A stretch of DNA of 62,000 nt from Branchiostoma floridae (Eukaryota; Chordata; Leptocardii; Amphioxiformes; Branchiostomatidae). The notes under the pieces were generated by a model. It was given only the letters and a program-made list of their open reading frames with translations, did not search any database and was not told the DNA's origin. The position numbers and the translations under genes are program-made. Shown here piece after piece: positions 11,397 through 22,474 of the stretch (within the stretch, counting starts at the first letter, position 1; each line of letters opens with the position of its first letter). Location: the NCBI RefSeq assembly GCF_000003815.2, contig NC_049983.1, positions 24,786,617 through 24,848,616 on the forward strand, given 5' to 3'.

Positions 11397-12131
11397 TCAC
11401 TTCTGTTGGCTTTGTTTCCTGTGGGTTTCTATGTGCCTCTTCATGTTACCCAGTGTACTGAACTGCCTGCTGCACTCCTCACACCTGTAGGGTTTCTCCC
11501 CTGTGTGAGTCCGCATGTGGTTCTTCAGATGACCCAGCTGACTAAACTGCTTGCTGCACTCCTCACACCTGAAGGGTTTCTCACCTGTATGAGTATTCAT
11601 GTGTTTCTTCAAATCACCTAGCACTCTGAACTGCTTGCTGCACTCCTCGCACCTGTAAGGTTTTTCGCCTGTGTGAGTCCTCATGTGAGTCTTCAGAGCA
11701 CCCAGCTCACTAAACTGCCTGCTGCACTCCTCACACGTGTTGGGTTTCTCTCCAGTGTGAGTCCGCATGTGTCTTTTCAGGTTACCTAATGTACTAAACT
11801 GCCTGCTGCACTCCTCACATTTGTAGGGTTTCTCTCCTGTGTGAGTCCGCATGTGTCTCCTCAGATCAATTAGCTGACTGAACTGCCTGCTACACTCTTC
11901 ACACCTGTAGGGTTTCTCCCCTGTGTGAGTCCGTATGTGTCTCTCCAGATTACCCAGCCGATCGAACTGCTTGCTGCACTCCTCACACCTGTACACCCTC
12001 ACACCTTTGTCTCGCCCACTGGACTCTTCCCCACATCTCTCTCCTTGCCAGGTGAGAACACTGTTGGCAGAACCCCCTGCTGTTCCTCTCCTGACGTCAT
12101 CCACCCCTTGTACGCTGTCTGTTGTCGCCAT
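11397..12131 (-). CDS. ZF-3: C2H2 zinc-finger protein, 7 fingers
   Basis: Single coding exon of 244 codons. The start [15 protein letters not shown] lies about 25 bases inside a splice acceptor (ATTTTTACAG). The leader is slightly shorter than in other copies because four residues are missing before SSGRDKG. The seven fingers have contact residues DGNR, QIDR, TGNR, EGAT, VGDK, QGHN, TGNR and a short basic tail. From finger 2 to the stop it is almost the same protein as ZF-9, but finger 1 and the leader differ, so one of the two is a recombinant. It is probably a nuclear DNA-binding protein; the target is unknown. The 2-kb first intron holds a LINE with a hAT element inside it. Confidence 0.9.
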   Translation of the reverse strand: MATTDSVQGVDDVRRGTAGGSANSVLTWQGERCGEESSGRDKGVRVYRCEECSKQFDRLGNLERHIRTHTGEKPYRCEECSRQFSQLIDLRRHMRTHTGEKPYKCEECSRQFSTLGNLKRHMRTHTGEKPNTCEECSRQFSELGALKTHMRTHTGEKPYRCEECSKQFRVLGDLKKHMNTHTGEKPFRCEECSKQFSQLGHLKNHMRTHTGEKPYRCEECSRQFSTLGNMKRHIETHRKQSQQK

Positions 12132-12370
12132 TTTGAAAATGTCTTGATTGATGTCTGTAAAAATAAAAAACGAATTTTAAAACGCGGAGAAATATGTGTA
12201 ATAAAGTATTGATACAGTATAGGGTGTTCAGAGAAATGCTCGTTTTAGTAAACCAATTCAAAACATTGAAACTGAGAAACCATACAAAGACTGGGAAACA
12301 GCGACCAGTTTTCGTTTGCAGACTTCTTGGAACACGTTTCCCTTGGGGGAAAAACAAACTCCCCAGAACT

Positions 12371-13385
12371 AAAAGAAGTGAACACATGCAGAAAATAGCC
12401 ACCAACATGAAGAAGAAAGGACAAACACTTGGAAGAAGAAGCACGCAAGTCATCATCAACCAGCTAGTGAGCGGCCACACCAGACTTAACTCCTATAAAA
12501 ACTGGATGAACCCTGAAATCTCACCTAGCTGCACAAACTGCGGTGCTGTGGAGACCACCAACCACTTCCTGTACCACTACCCTCGCTATGAAAAGGAAAG
12601 ACAACACATGCTGCTAGAAGTGGAGAATATATATGAGACATACAACACAGCAGAGGACAGCAGAGACACGGACATCACCACGCTGGCTGGAATGAGAGAA
12701 GACCTTTCAGAAGGAATCAACAAACAGATGTACATGGCCTTCTCCAAGTACATTGAGAGTACACACTAGGGCTGGGTACCGGTACAAAAAATTCAGGTCC
12801 AGGTCCGGTTCAGGTCCAAAGGATCAGGTCCAGGTCTGGACCTAAACCTGGACCTGATGCAGTATGATTCATACCAATGGTCCATTTCACTACAAATAGA
12901 TCTGTTTGGTGGAGTATTAGACTTACACCGGCGTTTTAAAATCCTTCAACACTAACTGCACCTGTGCGATTGGCTGTAAAACTTGGTAGAAATTACTATA
13001 AACTGTAATCTACTTGACTTTTGTTATTTTCTTCCACCTACAAGCGCCAAAACGTGTGAATGCCTGATAAAATAAGCTGTTAATTTTCTAATCGGTCCAA
13101 CATCCGGTCCACCTAATTTTTTCAGGTCCGGTTTTTCTGGACCGGTCCAATAAGAAAAAAACGGTTTTGTACCGGTACGCTGTACCGATACCCAGCCCTA
13201 GTACACACCGTTTCGACGTACTCTCCTAGAAACTCCTCCAGTAACTCTCAAGCACAAAGAACCAAGAGTTAAATACCAAGAGAGACTATTGACTCAAAAG
13301 CGAACCATGTGTGAGTGTTACTCAGCACCAAGAGACCACATCCAGCGAAATAATAGACGTTAAACAAGGACAACAACAACAACAA
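12371..13385 (+). mobile_element. 5'-truncated LINE in ZF-3 intron
   Basis: The plus-strand frame at 12,371-12,769 encodes the C-terminal part of a non-LTR retrotransposon protein, with the zinc-binding phrase CTNCGAVETTNHFLYHYPRY typical of the tail behind RT/RNase H. The element ends in an ACAACAACAACAA tail. AGAACT flanks both sides (12,365-12,370 and 13,386-13,391) as a target-site duplication. The empty site is seen in the relic unit at about 3,033. Confidence 0.8.
12767..13200. mobile_element. hAT-type non-autonomous element nested in the LINE
   Basis: The inverted ends are TAGGGCTGGGTACCGGTAC and its complement with one mismatch. An 8-bp direct repeat, GTACACAC, flanks it exactly (12,759-12,766 and 13,201-13,208). 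Eight-base duplications are the hallmark of hAT elements. The inside is full of 'caggtccaggtc' repeats and has no transposase. It is 434 bp long, inserted in the 3' part of the LINE and therefore younger than it. Confidence 0.85.
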
Positions 13386-13556
13386 AGAACTAGAGAACCA
13401 GGCCCATGTGGAAAATGGCGAATATGCTTTCCCCCGAACAAAAACAAACGCCGGCACTCGGAGAAGTCTGTGAACAAGGCTACTTGTCTTCAATACACTA
13501 CTATAGTAGTTTGCAGGTTTTCTTGCTTTGAGGGTGCTTGGAGAGTAACAATGCCA

Positions 13557-13960
13557 CAGTTAGTGAACCGTCCCGAGGTTTTTACACGCCCCCCATCACA
13601 GTTAATGAACCGCCCCAAGGTTTTCACGCGCCCCTGTCTGGCCGCCCGTTGGGATGGAATCCAAATGTGGAAAACAAGGCGGGAAGTTCTGGCGCCGGGG
13701 CGCACGCAGGGGTTTACAGTATACACAGGGGCAGCTAAAACGGATCAACTATGTCCATGCCAAAATTATACCAGAATCAGGGGCCCCTTGATAACAGTGG
13801 TCCTCATATACGGTACATAGAAATTCAGCTCTGCTTTGCGATAAAATCTCCAACTCAGCATGATGGACTAACCCCTACCGATCCTCACGATCTGTTTACG
13901 TTTTCTACTCCCCGTCATCAGCTTCCGACCAGCAAATTTTGAGAGCTAAGCATATGCAAC
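13557..13960 (-). repeat. Conserved intronic block, copy 4 (ZF-3)
   Basis: Copy of the intronic block in ZF-3. The leading GTTAGTGAACCGTCCC motif occurs twice about 40 bp apart (13,557 and about 13,600). Confidence 0.7.
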
Positions 13961-14167
13961 ATCGAGCATCTGACATAATTTTCTTATTCTAACAACGATT
14001 CGCCGCTATACTGAAATAAAGAGATTGACCTGAATGCATGGACCAGGCTACAACAGGCTAAAATAATTATAAGGCCAAACGAAAAGGCGTGCCGACACAC
14101 TTTCAATTTCATTGTTTTTGTCAACTCAACAAACCCTCGAACACCGATGCATGCCAACTTTTCTTAC

Positions 14168-14400
14168 CTGGAACTTAGCCGATATACAGTCGCCTGTTGA
14201 ATCACTGCACAAAGAGGTCGGAACTCTTTTTTTCAGATCCAGAGACGAAAATGGGTCAAAACACCAAGAAGACTCGACACAGTACTACAACAAGCCGTAT
14301 CCTTACATACAGGAAGTCGTAGTGCTGTGCCCCGGAAGTGTTTTCCAGATGGAGACCAGCTTCCGCTACCTGATTACCCAACAAATGTACAGAATTCTCC
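14168..14400 (-). promoter_or_regulatory. Exon 1 and promoter block of ZF-3 (inferred)
   Basis: On the minus strand exon 1 ends AGTTCCAG|GTAAGAAAAG. Upstream are ACTTCCTGT and ACTTCCGGGG motifs; the TATA-like stretch of other copies is not clear here. Confidence 0.5.
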
Positions 14401-14536
14401 GATGAACACTGACTGAACCGATTACACTTATATATGTATCTCCAGCAGTCCAGCTGCATTGAAGGCAGCACAATGTGTACATGTATCTACACCTCAGTGT
14501 TCACATACCTTATACATACAGTTCGTACATACAGTT

Positions 14537-14715
14537 CAGTAGAAGCCTTTTAATTGCACAACGGATAACCGCACACTCCTGTTAATTGCAGGGAATCCCA
14601 AAATCCCTAACCTGTGTGGTGCAGCTGGATAACTTTATTTCGCATTATTGCACCGTCAGGATAATTGCACGAAATGCGCTGGCAAATGTAGTGTGCAATT
14701 AAACGGCTTCATCAT
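14537..14715. mobile_element. Small inverted-repeat element (MITE)
   Basis: The left end CAGTAGAAGCC, running into TTTAATTGCACA, is mirrored on the right by TGTGCAATTAAACGGCTTC, giving about 23-bp inverted ends around a ~180-bp body without coding capacity. The end sequence resembles pogo/Tigger-type elements, but I cannot confirm the family. Confidence 0.6.
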
Positions 14716-16215
14716 TATCATAAGTACCCCCAGATGACCCCACGAGGGCGTCTAGTAGCCTTCTACTGTATTAGGAACATATGGAATCCAGATATTAGAT
14801 TTGAACAAGTGAAGGGGTAAGTGTTCCTACCCGTGAAGCCTTACCGACCATATCTTATATAAAGTCCTTGTTCCGACCAATGATGCCTACATGTTAAACA
14901 AGTGACAAAGTTCACAGGCCTAATCTCCAATTACATCTATTGTTGGCGAGAAAGTATCCAAAATGATAGACAGCCCGCCAGACATGAAACTCGCCTGGGA
15001 TACTGTTTTACCCCCGGTACATCTGCTTGGAGATTTCACAAACCATCCGCTTTCGACTTAGAGCCTGAGGAACGCTAGATACTAGTATGTTAAGATTTCT
15101 TAGCTATAGTTTTATTCTTTGTTACACGCGCAGTCTCCTCAACTTTACTATGATTATATAATAATGTAAGAGCCATAATAATATGGAACAGGTGTATTGC
15201 GAAGGGGAAAATATACTGAGCTTTGTAAAGTTCCTGCTTCAAAGCTCTTGTCTGATCGAAAAACAAATGCTACAAATTTTCATAGACCTTTGAGGCTTAT
15301 TGGTCATGTCGTTTCAAACGCTTTGTGGATAAGTAAAACTGTCAGATGATAAAACAACACACAAAAAAAGTGTGTCCGGTAAACATAAACAATTTATTTG
15401 AGATGTCATACAAAGAAACAGGTCCTGTACAACATATCCAATCTACTGGCAGATAAAAAAAGTTGCTATCAATTGCTGTCTATTAGTTAACTCCTAGGTT
15501 AAATATTGGTTATTATTTCTCAAAATAACTACCTTATAAACATGAAAAAATCACCTGTAAAACTAAGGGCTAAAGAACAAAAATGCTAAAAACTTTTGTT
15601 AAATCAATATCCTTGCTTGATTTCAGCTGACATAAATTGAAAGAAGCTTTACGTCGCCAAAGACCTTCACTTCTGTGGCCAGTTAGTCCTGACATTTCAA
15701 ATACTCTAGTACTACCGCATGTTATAAAAAATCTATTAACACAATAAAAAAACTAGTTAACCCAAACAAACATTATAATAGAAATGCAAACCAAAATAAA
15801 AGGTGCTGTACAACATTATAGACTAGTGATAGATAAACCAAAGAAACTTACTATCGACTACTCTGTCTAATCTCGACTATCCTGAGTAAAATATTGGTTA
15901 TTATCTCTCACAAAACTACTTTAACTTATGAGTTAAGGAATCAACATGATGAAAATCTCTTTATCTTAAATCAACATTCTCGCTGCATCTCTCATTTTTG
16001 AGCTGCTGTGTTAGCCGTAGGGTAGTTAAGCAAACTGCACTCACTTCCATAGTTTCACCCATTCTACAATGAAAAAGATAACTTCCTAAACTACTAACAC
16101 CGACATGCACATGGTCTGGGAACCCCTAACACAAATTCAGTTCTCAACTTGTGCATCAAATACAGTTTTATATCTTGCATCAAGCAGAATGACAAAGTCC
16201 TCACTCCTTTTGGGT
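14716..16215. other. 3' flank of ZF-4, no gene seen
   Basis: The first ~350 bases do not match other units. After that the sequence follows the usual zinc-finger 3' flank. An AATAAA on the minus strand at 15,393-15,398 could serve as a polyadenylation signal. Confidence 0.45.
15393..15398 (-). terminator. Candidate polyadenylation signal for ZF-4
   Basis: AATAAA on the minus strand about 0.8 kb past the ZF-4 stop. It does not sit in the phrase conserved in other units, so support is weak. Confidence 0.25.
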
Positions 16216-17280
16216 TTATGTCCTGTGGCTTTTCATGTGAGTCTTCAGATTACTCAGCTGACTGAACTGCCTGCTGCACTCCTCACAGATGTAGGGTTTC
16301 TCTCCAGTGTGTATTCGCATGTGAGTCTTCAGATTACCCAAATGCCTGAACTGCCTGCTACACTCCTCACACTTATAGGGTTTCTCCCCTGTGTGAGTAC
16401 GAATGTGTCTGTTCAGACTTTCCAGCCGACTGAACTGCCAGCTACACTCTTCACACCTGTAGGGTTTCTCCCCTGTGTGAGTCCGCATGTGAGTCTTAAG
16501 AAGACCCCGGTCACTGAACTGCCTGCTGCACTCCTCACACTTGTAGGGTTTCTCCCCTGTGTGGCCATGCATGTGTCTCTTCAGATTACCCAACTCACTG
16601 AACTGCTTGCTACAATAATCACACCTGTAGGGTTTCTCCCCTGTGTGAGTTCGCATGTGAGTCTTCAGATGACCCAGCCGACTAAACTGCCTGCTGCACT
16701 CCTCACACGTGTAAGGTTTCTCACCTGTGTGAGTACGCATGTGAGTCTTTAGACCTATTAAGTGACTAAACTGCCTGCTGCACTCCTCACATCTGTAGGG
16801 TTTCTCACCTGTGTGAGTTCGCATGTGGGACTTCAGATTACCCAGCTGACTAAACTGCCTGCTGCACTCCTCACATCTGTAGGGTTTCTCCCCTGTGTGA
16901 GTACGCATGTGGGTCTTCAGATTGACCAGCTGACTGAACCGTCTACTGCACTCCTCACACATATATGGTTTGTCTACAGTGTGAGCCCGCATGTGGCTTT
17001 TCAGATGACTTGGCTGACTAAACTGCCTGCTACACTCCCCACATCTGTAGGGTATCTCCCCTGTGTGAGTACGCATGTGGGTCTTCATATGACCCGGCTG
17101 ACTAAACTGCTTGCTGCACTCCTCACACCTGTACACCCTCACACCTTTGTCTCGCCCGCTGGACCCTTCCCCGAACTCCTCACATCTCCCTCCTTGCCAG
17201 GTGAGAACACTGTTGGCAGAACCCCCTGCTGCTCCTCTCCTGACGTCATCCACACCTTGTACGCTGTCTGTTGTCGCCAT
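16216..17280 (-). CDS. ZF-4: C2H2 zinc-finger protein, 11 fingers
   Basis: Single coding exon of 354 codons that begins [15 protein letters not shown], 26 bases inside a TTTTTACAG acceptor. The leader covers residues 1-49 and eleven fingers follow. Contact residues in order are QGHT, QSHS, QVNT, QGNS, HIGT, RGHT, EGNR, DGLT, RESR, HGNT, QSNT. Two linkers are altered (TGEIP after finger 1, TVDKP after finger 2), which may loosen binding by the first fingers. The stop comes directly after the last histidine pair (KSHRT), so the usual basic Q/K tail is missing. It is inferred to be a nuclear DNA-binding protein. The large transposon insertion lies upstream of its promoter. Confidence 0.9.
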   Translation of the reverse strand: MATTDSVQGVDDVRRGAAGGSANSVLTWQGGRCEEFGEGSSGRDKGVRVYRCEECSKQFSQPGHMKTHMRTHTGEIPYRCGECSRQFSQPSHLKSHMRAHTVDKPYMCEECSRRFSQLVNLKTHMRTHTGEKPYRCEECSRQFSQLGNLKSHMRTHTGEKPYRCEECSRQFSHLIGLKTHMRTHTGEKPYTCEECSRQFSRLGHLKTHMRTHTGEKPYRCDYCSKQFSELGNLKRHMHGHTGEKPYKCEECSRQFSDRGLLKTHMRTHTGEKPYRCEECSWQFSRLESLNRHIRTHTGEKPYKCEECSRQFRHLGNLKTHMRIHTGEKPYICEECSRQFSQLSNLKTHMKSHRT

Positions 17281-17682
17281 GTCACAGATATCTGGATCAA
17301 CGTCTGTAAAAACAAGACAAGCGAATTTTAAAAAGTGGGTGAAATATGCTAAGTGATAATAAACTGGTACAAAATGTACCGCAGTATAGGGCGTGTAGAG
17401 AAATAGCCATGGTCAGTAAACCGATTCACAACATTGAAACCGCCGTAAAACCATAGAAAGGAAAAAGTGGCCAATCTTCTAGCCTCCTCTAGACTTCCCA
17501 GAACGCGTGTATTATTTTAAGTTCTAACATGGGCCAGGTTCTGTAAGGCCTGGAAATCGTGCTAAAAATGGAAATCATAAATAAAATGCTGACACCACTT
17601 TTAAGTCATTAAAGTAATGTGTAGCTGTCATTAAAATAATGTGTGCGGTTTCTCATGTGTTTCGAGAGCACCCCTGCAACAG

Positions 17683-18060
17683 TTAGTGAACCGTCCCTGG
17701 GCCCTCCCACGCCCCTGCCTGGCCGCACGGCGGGATGGAATCCAGATGTGGAAAACAAGGCGGGAAGTTTTGGTGCCGGGGCGCACAAAGGGGTTTACAG
17801 TATACATAAGGGCAGCGAGAACAGATCAACTGTGTCTCTACCTATACCAGAATGGCCCTTGATAATAGTGGACTTCATATACGGTACATAGAAATTCCAC
17901 ACTGCGTTGCGATGAAATGGCCAACTTTTGCATACAGCACTCTGTATGATCTACTAACCCCCCGTTGACCCTCATGATCTGTTTACGTTTTCTACTCCCG
18001 TCTTCACCTTTCGACCAGCAAACTTTGAGAGCTATACGCAGGCAACAGTACGATCCAGCA
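17683..18060 (-). repeat. Conserved intronic block, copy 5 (ZF-4)
   Basis: Copy of the ~350-bp intronic block between the ZF-4 acceptor (about 17,306) and exon 1. The spliced intron would be about 0.93 kb, the most compact in the array and so the best guide to the ancestral unit. Confidence 0.75.
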
Positions 18061-18236
18061 TCTGATATAATTTTCTAAACCTAAGTACGATATGCCGCTT
18101 CACTATGAAAAAATAGTTTGGCCTGAATGTATGGGCCAGACTACAAATTCTAGGCTGAATATCACAGGCAAACAATTTTTTTTTTTTTTCAACTCCTACA
18201 AACCCTCGAACACCGATTAAAGACAACTTTTCTTAC

Positions 18237-18480
18237 CTGGAACTTAGTTGACATACAGCTCAGTCGCCTGTTGAATCACTGCACAACGACTGTGGAACTA
18301 CTATCTCCAGAGACGAAAACGGCTCAAGATACACCACAGAAACTTGACGAGGTACCAAACGAACCGTAGCCCTGCAGACAGGAAGTCGCAATGCGCTGAC
18401 CCGGAAATATATACAAGAGGTCAAACTTTACCTGATTGCCTAACAAATGTACACGAGCCTCCGTTTAACTGATTCGATGA
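18237..18480 (-). promoter_or_regulatory. Exon 1 and promoter block of ZF-4 (inferred)
   Basis: Exon 1 ends AAGTTCCAG|GTAAGAAAAG on the minus strand. Upstream on the same strand are ACTTCCTGTC, then TTTCCGGGTC preceded by TATATA. The paired GGAA cores are about 20 bp apart, as in most units. Confidence 0.6.
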
Positions 18481-18944
18481 CGGCAATACATGCTGGTTTG
18501 TCTTTATGAACAAACCAACATGTATTAAAATACTAGATTGATATGTGATGACTTCTGTCTCCAACTAAACTACCGATGTACCAGAAATCAAATGTCAAAC
18601 ATTTACGAAAATTAAGGGAAAATATAAACAAATAATTACTGGATAATTTGATATTCTCTTCCATTGATGTTTCCTTTGTTGTTGCACTTACAGCCTTCTT
18701 ATTAATTATCTTCACCATTATCTGATGACGTAATTGATGCTCCTCTGTAGACCAACTATAGTTTAGTACATCTCTCTCCTGCTTTCACCACCTCAAATAT
18801 GAACTTCTGATAACACTCCCGGACACACAATGTTAACCGATAATTTCGCTCATACATATGCTATCGAATCCCAAACTATTCCGGCTAATGACAAGAGCTT
18901 TTAAGCCACTGAAGGGGACAGGGCAATCTGAGCATATTTATATT

Positions 18945-19160
18945 TCAGCCATACATAGTATGGTGAAATATATTGTATTCGTAATGTTTCTTTCTTTCTT
19001 CTTTCTCCTGTCAAATCTTCAAAGTGATTCATCTCCGCCGTTCCTGGACCGAATGAGCTGAAATTTGGCACAGGGGTAGAATGGGCCAATACCTTGATGC
19101 TTTTTTTCTCAGTTTTTTCATATCTGCCTCTAAAATGATTTTATTGAGATTTTTTTGGTC
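18945..19160 (-). repeat. Inverted repeat arm, partner at 23,530-23,745
   Basis: About 215 bp that reappear as a near-exact reverse complement 4.6 kb away, including a TTTGACAGGAGAAAGAA-type phrase and 'ggtccaggaacggcgg'. A third, shorter copy of the same phrase is at about 21,055-21,130. This is probably one terminal part of a transposon family. Confidence 0.75.
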
Positions 19161-19162
19161 AA

Positions 19163-19590
19163 TTTTAGACCAAAACTGTATATTTTGGCCCCTGTACCCT
19201 GGTATTACAACCAAATGAGCTGAAATTTGACAGAGATGTGCCTTGATAATGCCCCCATATAAATTCGATAACACTTTTGATGTACAGTACAACAAAATGC
19301 TTATTTTTGCGATTTTTTGACCAATTTTTGACCAAAAAAGGACACTTTTGGCCCCTGTACCCTGGTATTACAACCAAATGAGCTGAAATTTGACAGAGAT
19401 GTGCCTTGATAATGCCCCCATATAAATTCGATAACACTTTTGATGTACAGTACAACAAAATGCTTATTTTTGCGATTTTTTGACCAATTTTTGACCAAAA
19501 AAGGACACTTTTGGCTCCTGTACCTTGGTATTGCAACCGAATGAGCTGAAATTTGACACAGATGTGCCTTGATAATACCTTCATATAAAT
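19163..19590. repeat. 163-bp tandem repeat, about 2.6 copies
   Basis: The phrase 'cctgtaccctggtatta' recurs at 19,191, 19,354 and (with changes) 19,517, giving a period of 163 bp. Copies 1 and 2 are almost identical; copy 3 differs more. A single further copy lies at about 23,745-23,850. The three unit-length reading frames on the minus strand are by-products of the repeat. Confidence 0.8.
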
Positions 19591-19596
19591 TCAACT

Positions 19597-19695
19597 AGAA
19601 AGGCCGACATTTGCTTGAGAGCAAATACAGCATATTTCAGCCATACCCGTTCCCATGCAAAATTGAACTGTTCCAAATCACTCCTGCGCAAAAAT
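19597..19695 (+). repeat. Inverted repeat end, partner at 26,320-26,440
   Basis: The phrases 'aaggccgacatttgct', 'catatttcagccatacc' and 'gttccaaatcac' recur as reverse complement at the right end of the complex. They could be the terminal repeats of an element of about 6.8 kb. Confidence 0.65.
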
Positions 19696-19904
19696 TGAAC
19701 ATTCTAACAGTAACTTCTCGAAATGAACTACTACCAAGGCCGACATCAAGGATCAAAAAGGATTGACATGAATGAAATTAAAGCCATCATATAGAAGTCA
19801 AACGAGTGACATTTGGTATAACATCTACACAAATCACAGTCCAAAGGATGAATTAATATTAATATTAACAAAATTATAAATTAAAAAACAGAAAGAAACA
19901 AACA

Positions 19905-19990
19905 TGCCGATAACGGGGATCGACCCCGGGTCGGCGGATTACAAATCGAACGTGCAAACCACAACACCAAAAGCTCTAGAGCAACTGACG
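19905..19990 (-). repeat. tRNA-like sequence, probably a SINE or tRNA relic
   Basis: On the minus strand a GGGGTCGATCCCC hairpin with a B-box-like GGTCGATCC is preceded by a TTTGTAAT anticodon-type loop (it would read UGU) and a TGGTGTTGTGG A-box-like stretch. The acceptor stem does not pair, so I do not call a functional tRNA gene. Confidence 0.45.
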
Positions 19991-21203
19991 TGGTCAGTTT
20001 GGCAGCGCTTAAACCCCACTGTTACACAATAAGCAGCATAATATATTTGACCCCCCCCCCCCACAGAAAAATACTAGTATGTGGACGTCGTCACGATCAA
20101 AATAAAGATAACTAGTTACCGTCAAAAAACAGAAATGATGCACAAAACACCATGACATCTCGTGTGGAAGTATCTTTTGCCCTTTCCCAAGGAAAACTGA
20201 TTTCGCCTACTAACGTTATCAGTTCATGCATGTTTTTGACAACAAACGGAGATACACAACGACGGCAGTGGCTTGTCAGCACTTGCCTGCGGTACCAGCG
20301 TTCCACAGTTCTCATATAACGTTGTTTTGACGAATTTCACAAACGAAAACGCCTTTCAATGTACATTAACAAGAGAGTGAACAATGTAAGGCTAGCCATT
20401 TCTCACCTAAAGATGTTCTGCTACCGATGACAACCGAAACTGGGTAGAAGCTGACGTAAAATGCACAGAAAACTGCAGACTAAATGCAGTTGCTGCGGGA
20501 GTCTGTGACGTAAATGTTAAATTAAAAATGGACGAGTCCGGGGTGGAATCTTCAAGAAGGTCTGCATAAAAATCTCAAACCTAAAAGTTTCTTTCCGTAT
20601 ATGTTTTGTGTATATTTGTAATTGCTGTTTTCAAAATAATGGTCACATATTATATTCCTATTTTCTTTGCAGTAACGTTTTATGGAGTAACATAAATTAC
20701 AAAATCCTCTCAAATATGAATGGTTCCGTCTACATATAAACATGACAATCAAATGTTGCGTCATTGCCGACGAAGTGTTCCTTTCTCTTCGCTAATTGGC
20801 TGGCGGCACAATTCAATTACTAGTAATTAGCAGACTGACACCTGTCACCTGTCGCCCAAGGCGGGAGTTATTGCTTTGTTTGCCATATATGGAACGCACT
20901 AAACGTCGAGAATGGCCAAAACACCTCCCGTAAAACCCCGAAATGGGTCATTTTGAAGTGATATACGCCAAAAATGAAAATTGGGTTCTTTAAATAAATA
21001 CTCCATGCACGCATGTACCAAACTTTTAGGTATTGGTCCACTCTACCATATGCATTGTGCAAAATTTCAGGTCATTCGGTCCAGGAACGACGGAGATGAA
21101 AATTTGACAGGAGAAAGAAAGAAAGAAGAAGAAACACAAGTTAGGAATGTTTGTAAGCATAAGTCCGTGAGATTTCTGAAACAACAGCAATTCCGTGATA
21201 AAC

Positions 21204-21262
21204 GGAACCTTCTAAAAACGTACGGAGCTAACCGTTAGCTCCGTACGTTTTTAGAAGGTTCC
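21204..21262. repeat. Perfect 59-bp palindrome
   Basis: Two 29-base arms, the left starting GGAACCTTCTAAAAACGTAC, are exact reverse complements around a single C. Such a perfect arm pair can extrude as a cruciform or fold in RNA. It lies at the edge of the fold-back region and may be a junction between two inverted transposon copies. Confidence 0.9.
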
Positions 21263-22000
21263 GAGTGCAGCGAAAATACCATCGATAGCGATTCAACTTC
21301 GGATGGCAAACCGGACAAAAGTTATAAGTACTGTTGAAGTCATTATAAAGTTTTTATTTGCCTTTGACGGTTTGACCTGAAATACTGTTACGCTAAACTC
21401 CTGCAGAGAAGTTAAGTGACTGCTGTGATTATTACAGAAATGCCCCTAAAAACTGATACAATAAGCTGATACTGATACAATAAGCCTTCTGAATAGACCC
21501 CCAACGGGGCTCTGCCCCTGGACCCTGCCGGGCCGGGGCCTTCGGCGTTCTTCGGCGGCCCCCGAAAAAAATTCTGGTGGGAACACTGCAGTATATCAAG
21601 GAGCTTTTATCAGCAAAAAGATAAAAGATAAAAGCTCCTTGAGTATATCCAGTGTTTTCGCCAGAAATTTTTCACAGCGTCGGGGCAGGGGTCCGGGGGC
21701 CGCCGAAGGCCCCCGGCGGGGTCCAGGGGCAGCGCCCCGGTGGGGGGACCTTGCATTTTAGGCTATTGACAAGGCTTATTTTATCAATTTTTAGGGCCAT
21801 ATCTACGATCATCGTAGCAGTCACTTAACTTTTCTTCAGCAGTTTGACGTAACAATATTTCGGATAAAAGCTTCAAAGACAACTAAAAACTCATAAACAA
21901 CAAACTTTACTCAGCTCAACAGTACTTGATGAATATTGTCCGGGTTGCCATCCGAAGTTGAAGCGCTTACTAAGTTAGAGCGCTAGTAACGTTATCTTCG
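21263..22000. mobile_element. Fold-back element: ~360-bp imperfect arms
   Basis: The left arm (about 21,263-21,600) and right arm (about 21,620-22,000) are reverse complements with scattered differences, centred near 21,610. Both contain 'caacttcggatggcaa', a CAGTACTTG-type phrase, 'aagttaagtgactgct' and a GC-rich stretch with 'cccctggacc'. The centre is a 37-bp inverted repeat around a short A-rich loop. There is no coding capacity. Confidence 0.75.
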
Positions 22001-22360
22001 CAGCGTTGTTAGCCACCGTGCGACTTATGTAATGCTGACGGTTTGATATCCCTGCGTCGCCGCCTCGCCGTCAGACGATATTCCCACGGACATGTTTCAA
22101 GAAAAATACCGGGCAAAAACCGCTGTTTCGCGTCAGATTCTATTCTTTAAAACATGTGGGACTCAGTGTTACAGTCTAATAAATATTTTGTAGAAGCACC
22201 GCTGTGGGAAAGAAAGTCCAAGGAATGTATTCACGAAGCATGAATTTCGCTGTACGGCACCATGACTGTTTGAAACTCTAATCAACATCCGCGTTTGATT
22301 GATAGCCGGCGGCCCTTTGACAAAGTCGGCGAAGGATCCCACTAACACTGCCGACACTGC
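21620..22360 (+). repeat. ~720-bp direct repeat, copy 1
   Basis: Matches 24,780-25,500 in the same orientation along its length, including 'catgtgggactcagtgttacagtcta' type phrases and a GC-rich segment. It is a TE-derived repeat with no gene. Confidence 0.75.
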
Positions 22361-22474
22361 CCTGGCGGTTTGTGGGCGGGGTCACTAAATGCGAGGCTTG
22401 CCTGACGCCCGGGTTTTACATACAAACTTACGATGGTTTGTAACTTACGTTGCCGAGCCAAAGAGCTTCAAATT

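Noticed and set aside
12194-12769. A 191-residue plus-strand gene
   Set aside because: The first third is intron sequence of ZF-3, and the rest is the C-terminal tail of a truncated LINE.
13269-13493. Minus-strand frame shared with 3,030-3,230 (SLVHRLLRVPAFVFVRGKAY)
   Set aside because: The similarity is due to duplicated intron DNA; the frames break differently in each copy, so it is not a conserved protein.
14745-14765. CTCF-like site (CCACGAGGGCG)
   Set aside because: One base short of the core motif and occurs once; no support.
19905-19990. Functional tRNA-Thr gene
   Set aside because: The T-arm and an anticodon-like loop are visible, but the acceptor stem and D-arm do not pair.
21520-21730. 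CpG-island promoter at the GC-rich core
   Set aside because: The GC-rich part belongs to fold-back arms repeated at 24,780, with no gene behind it.
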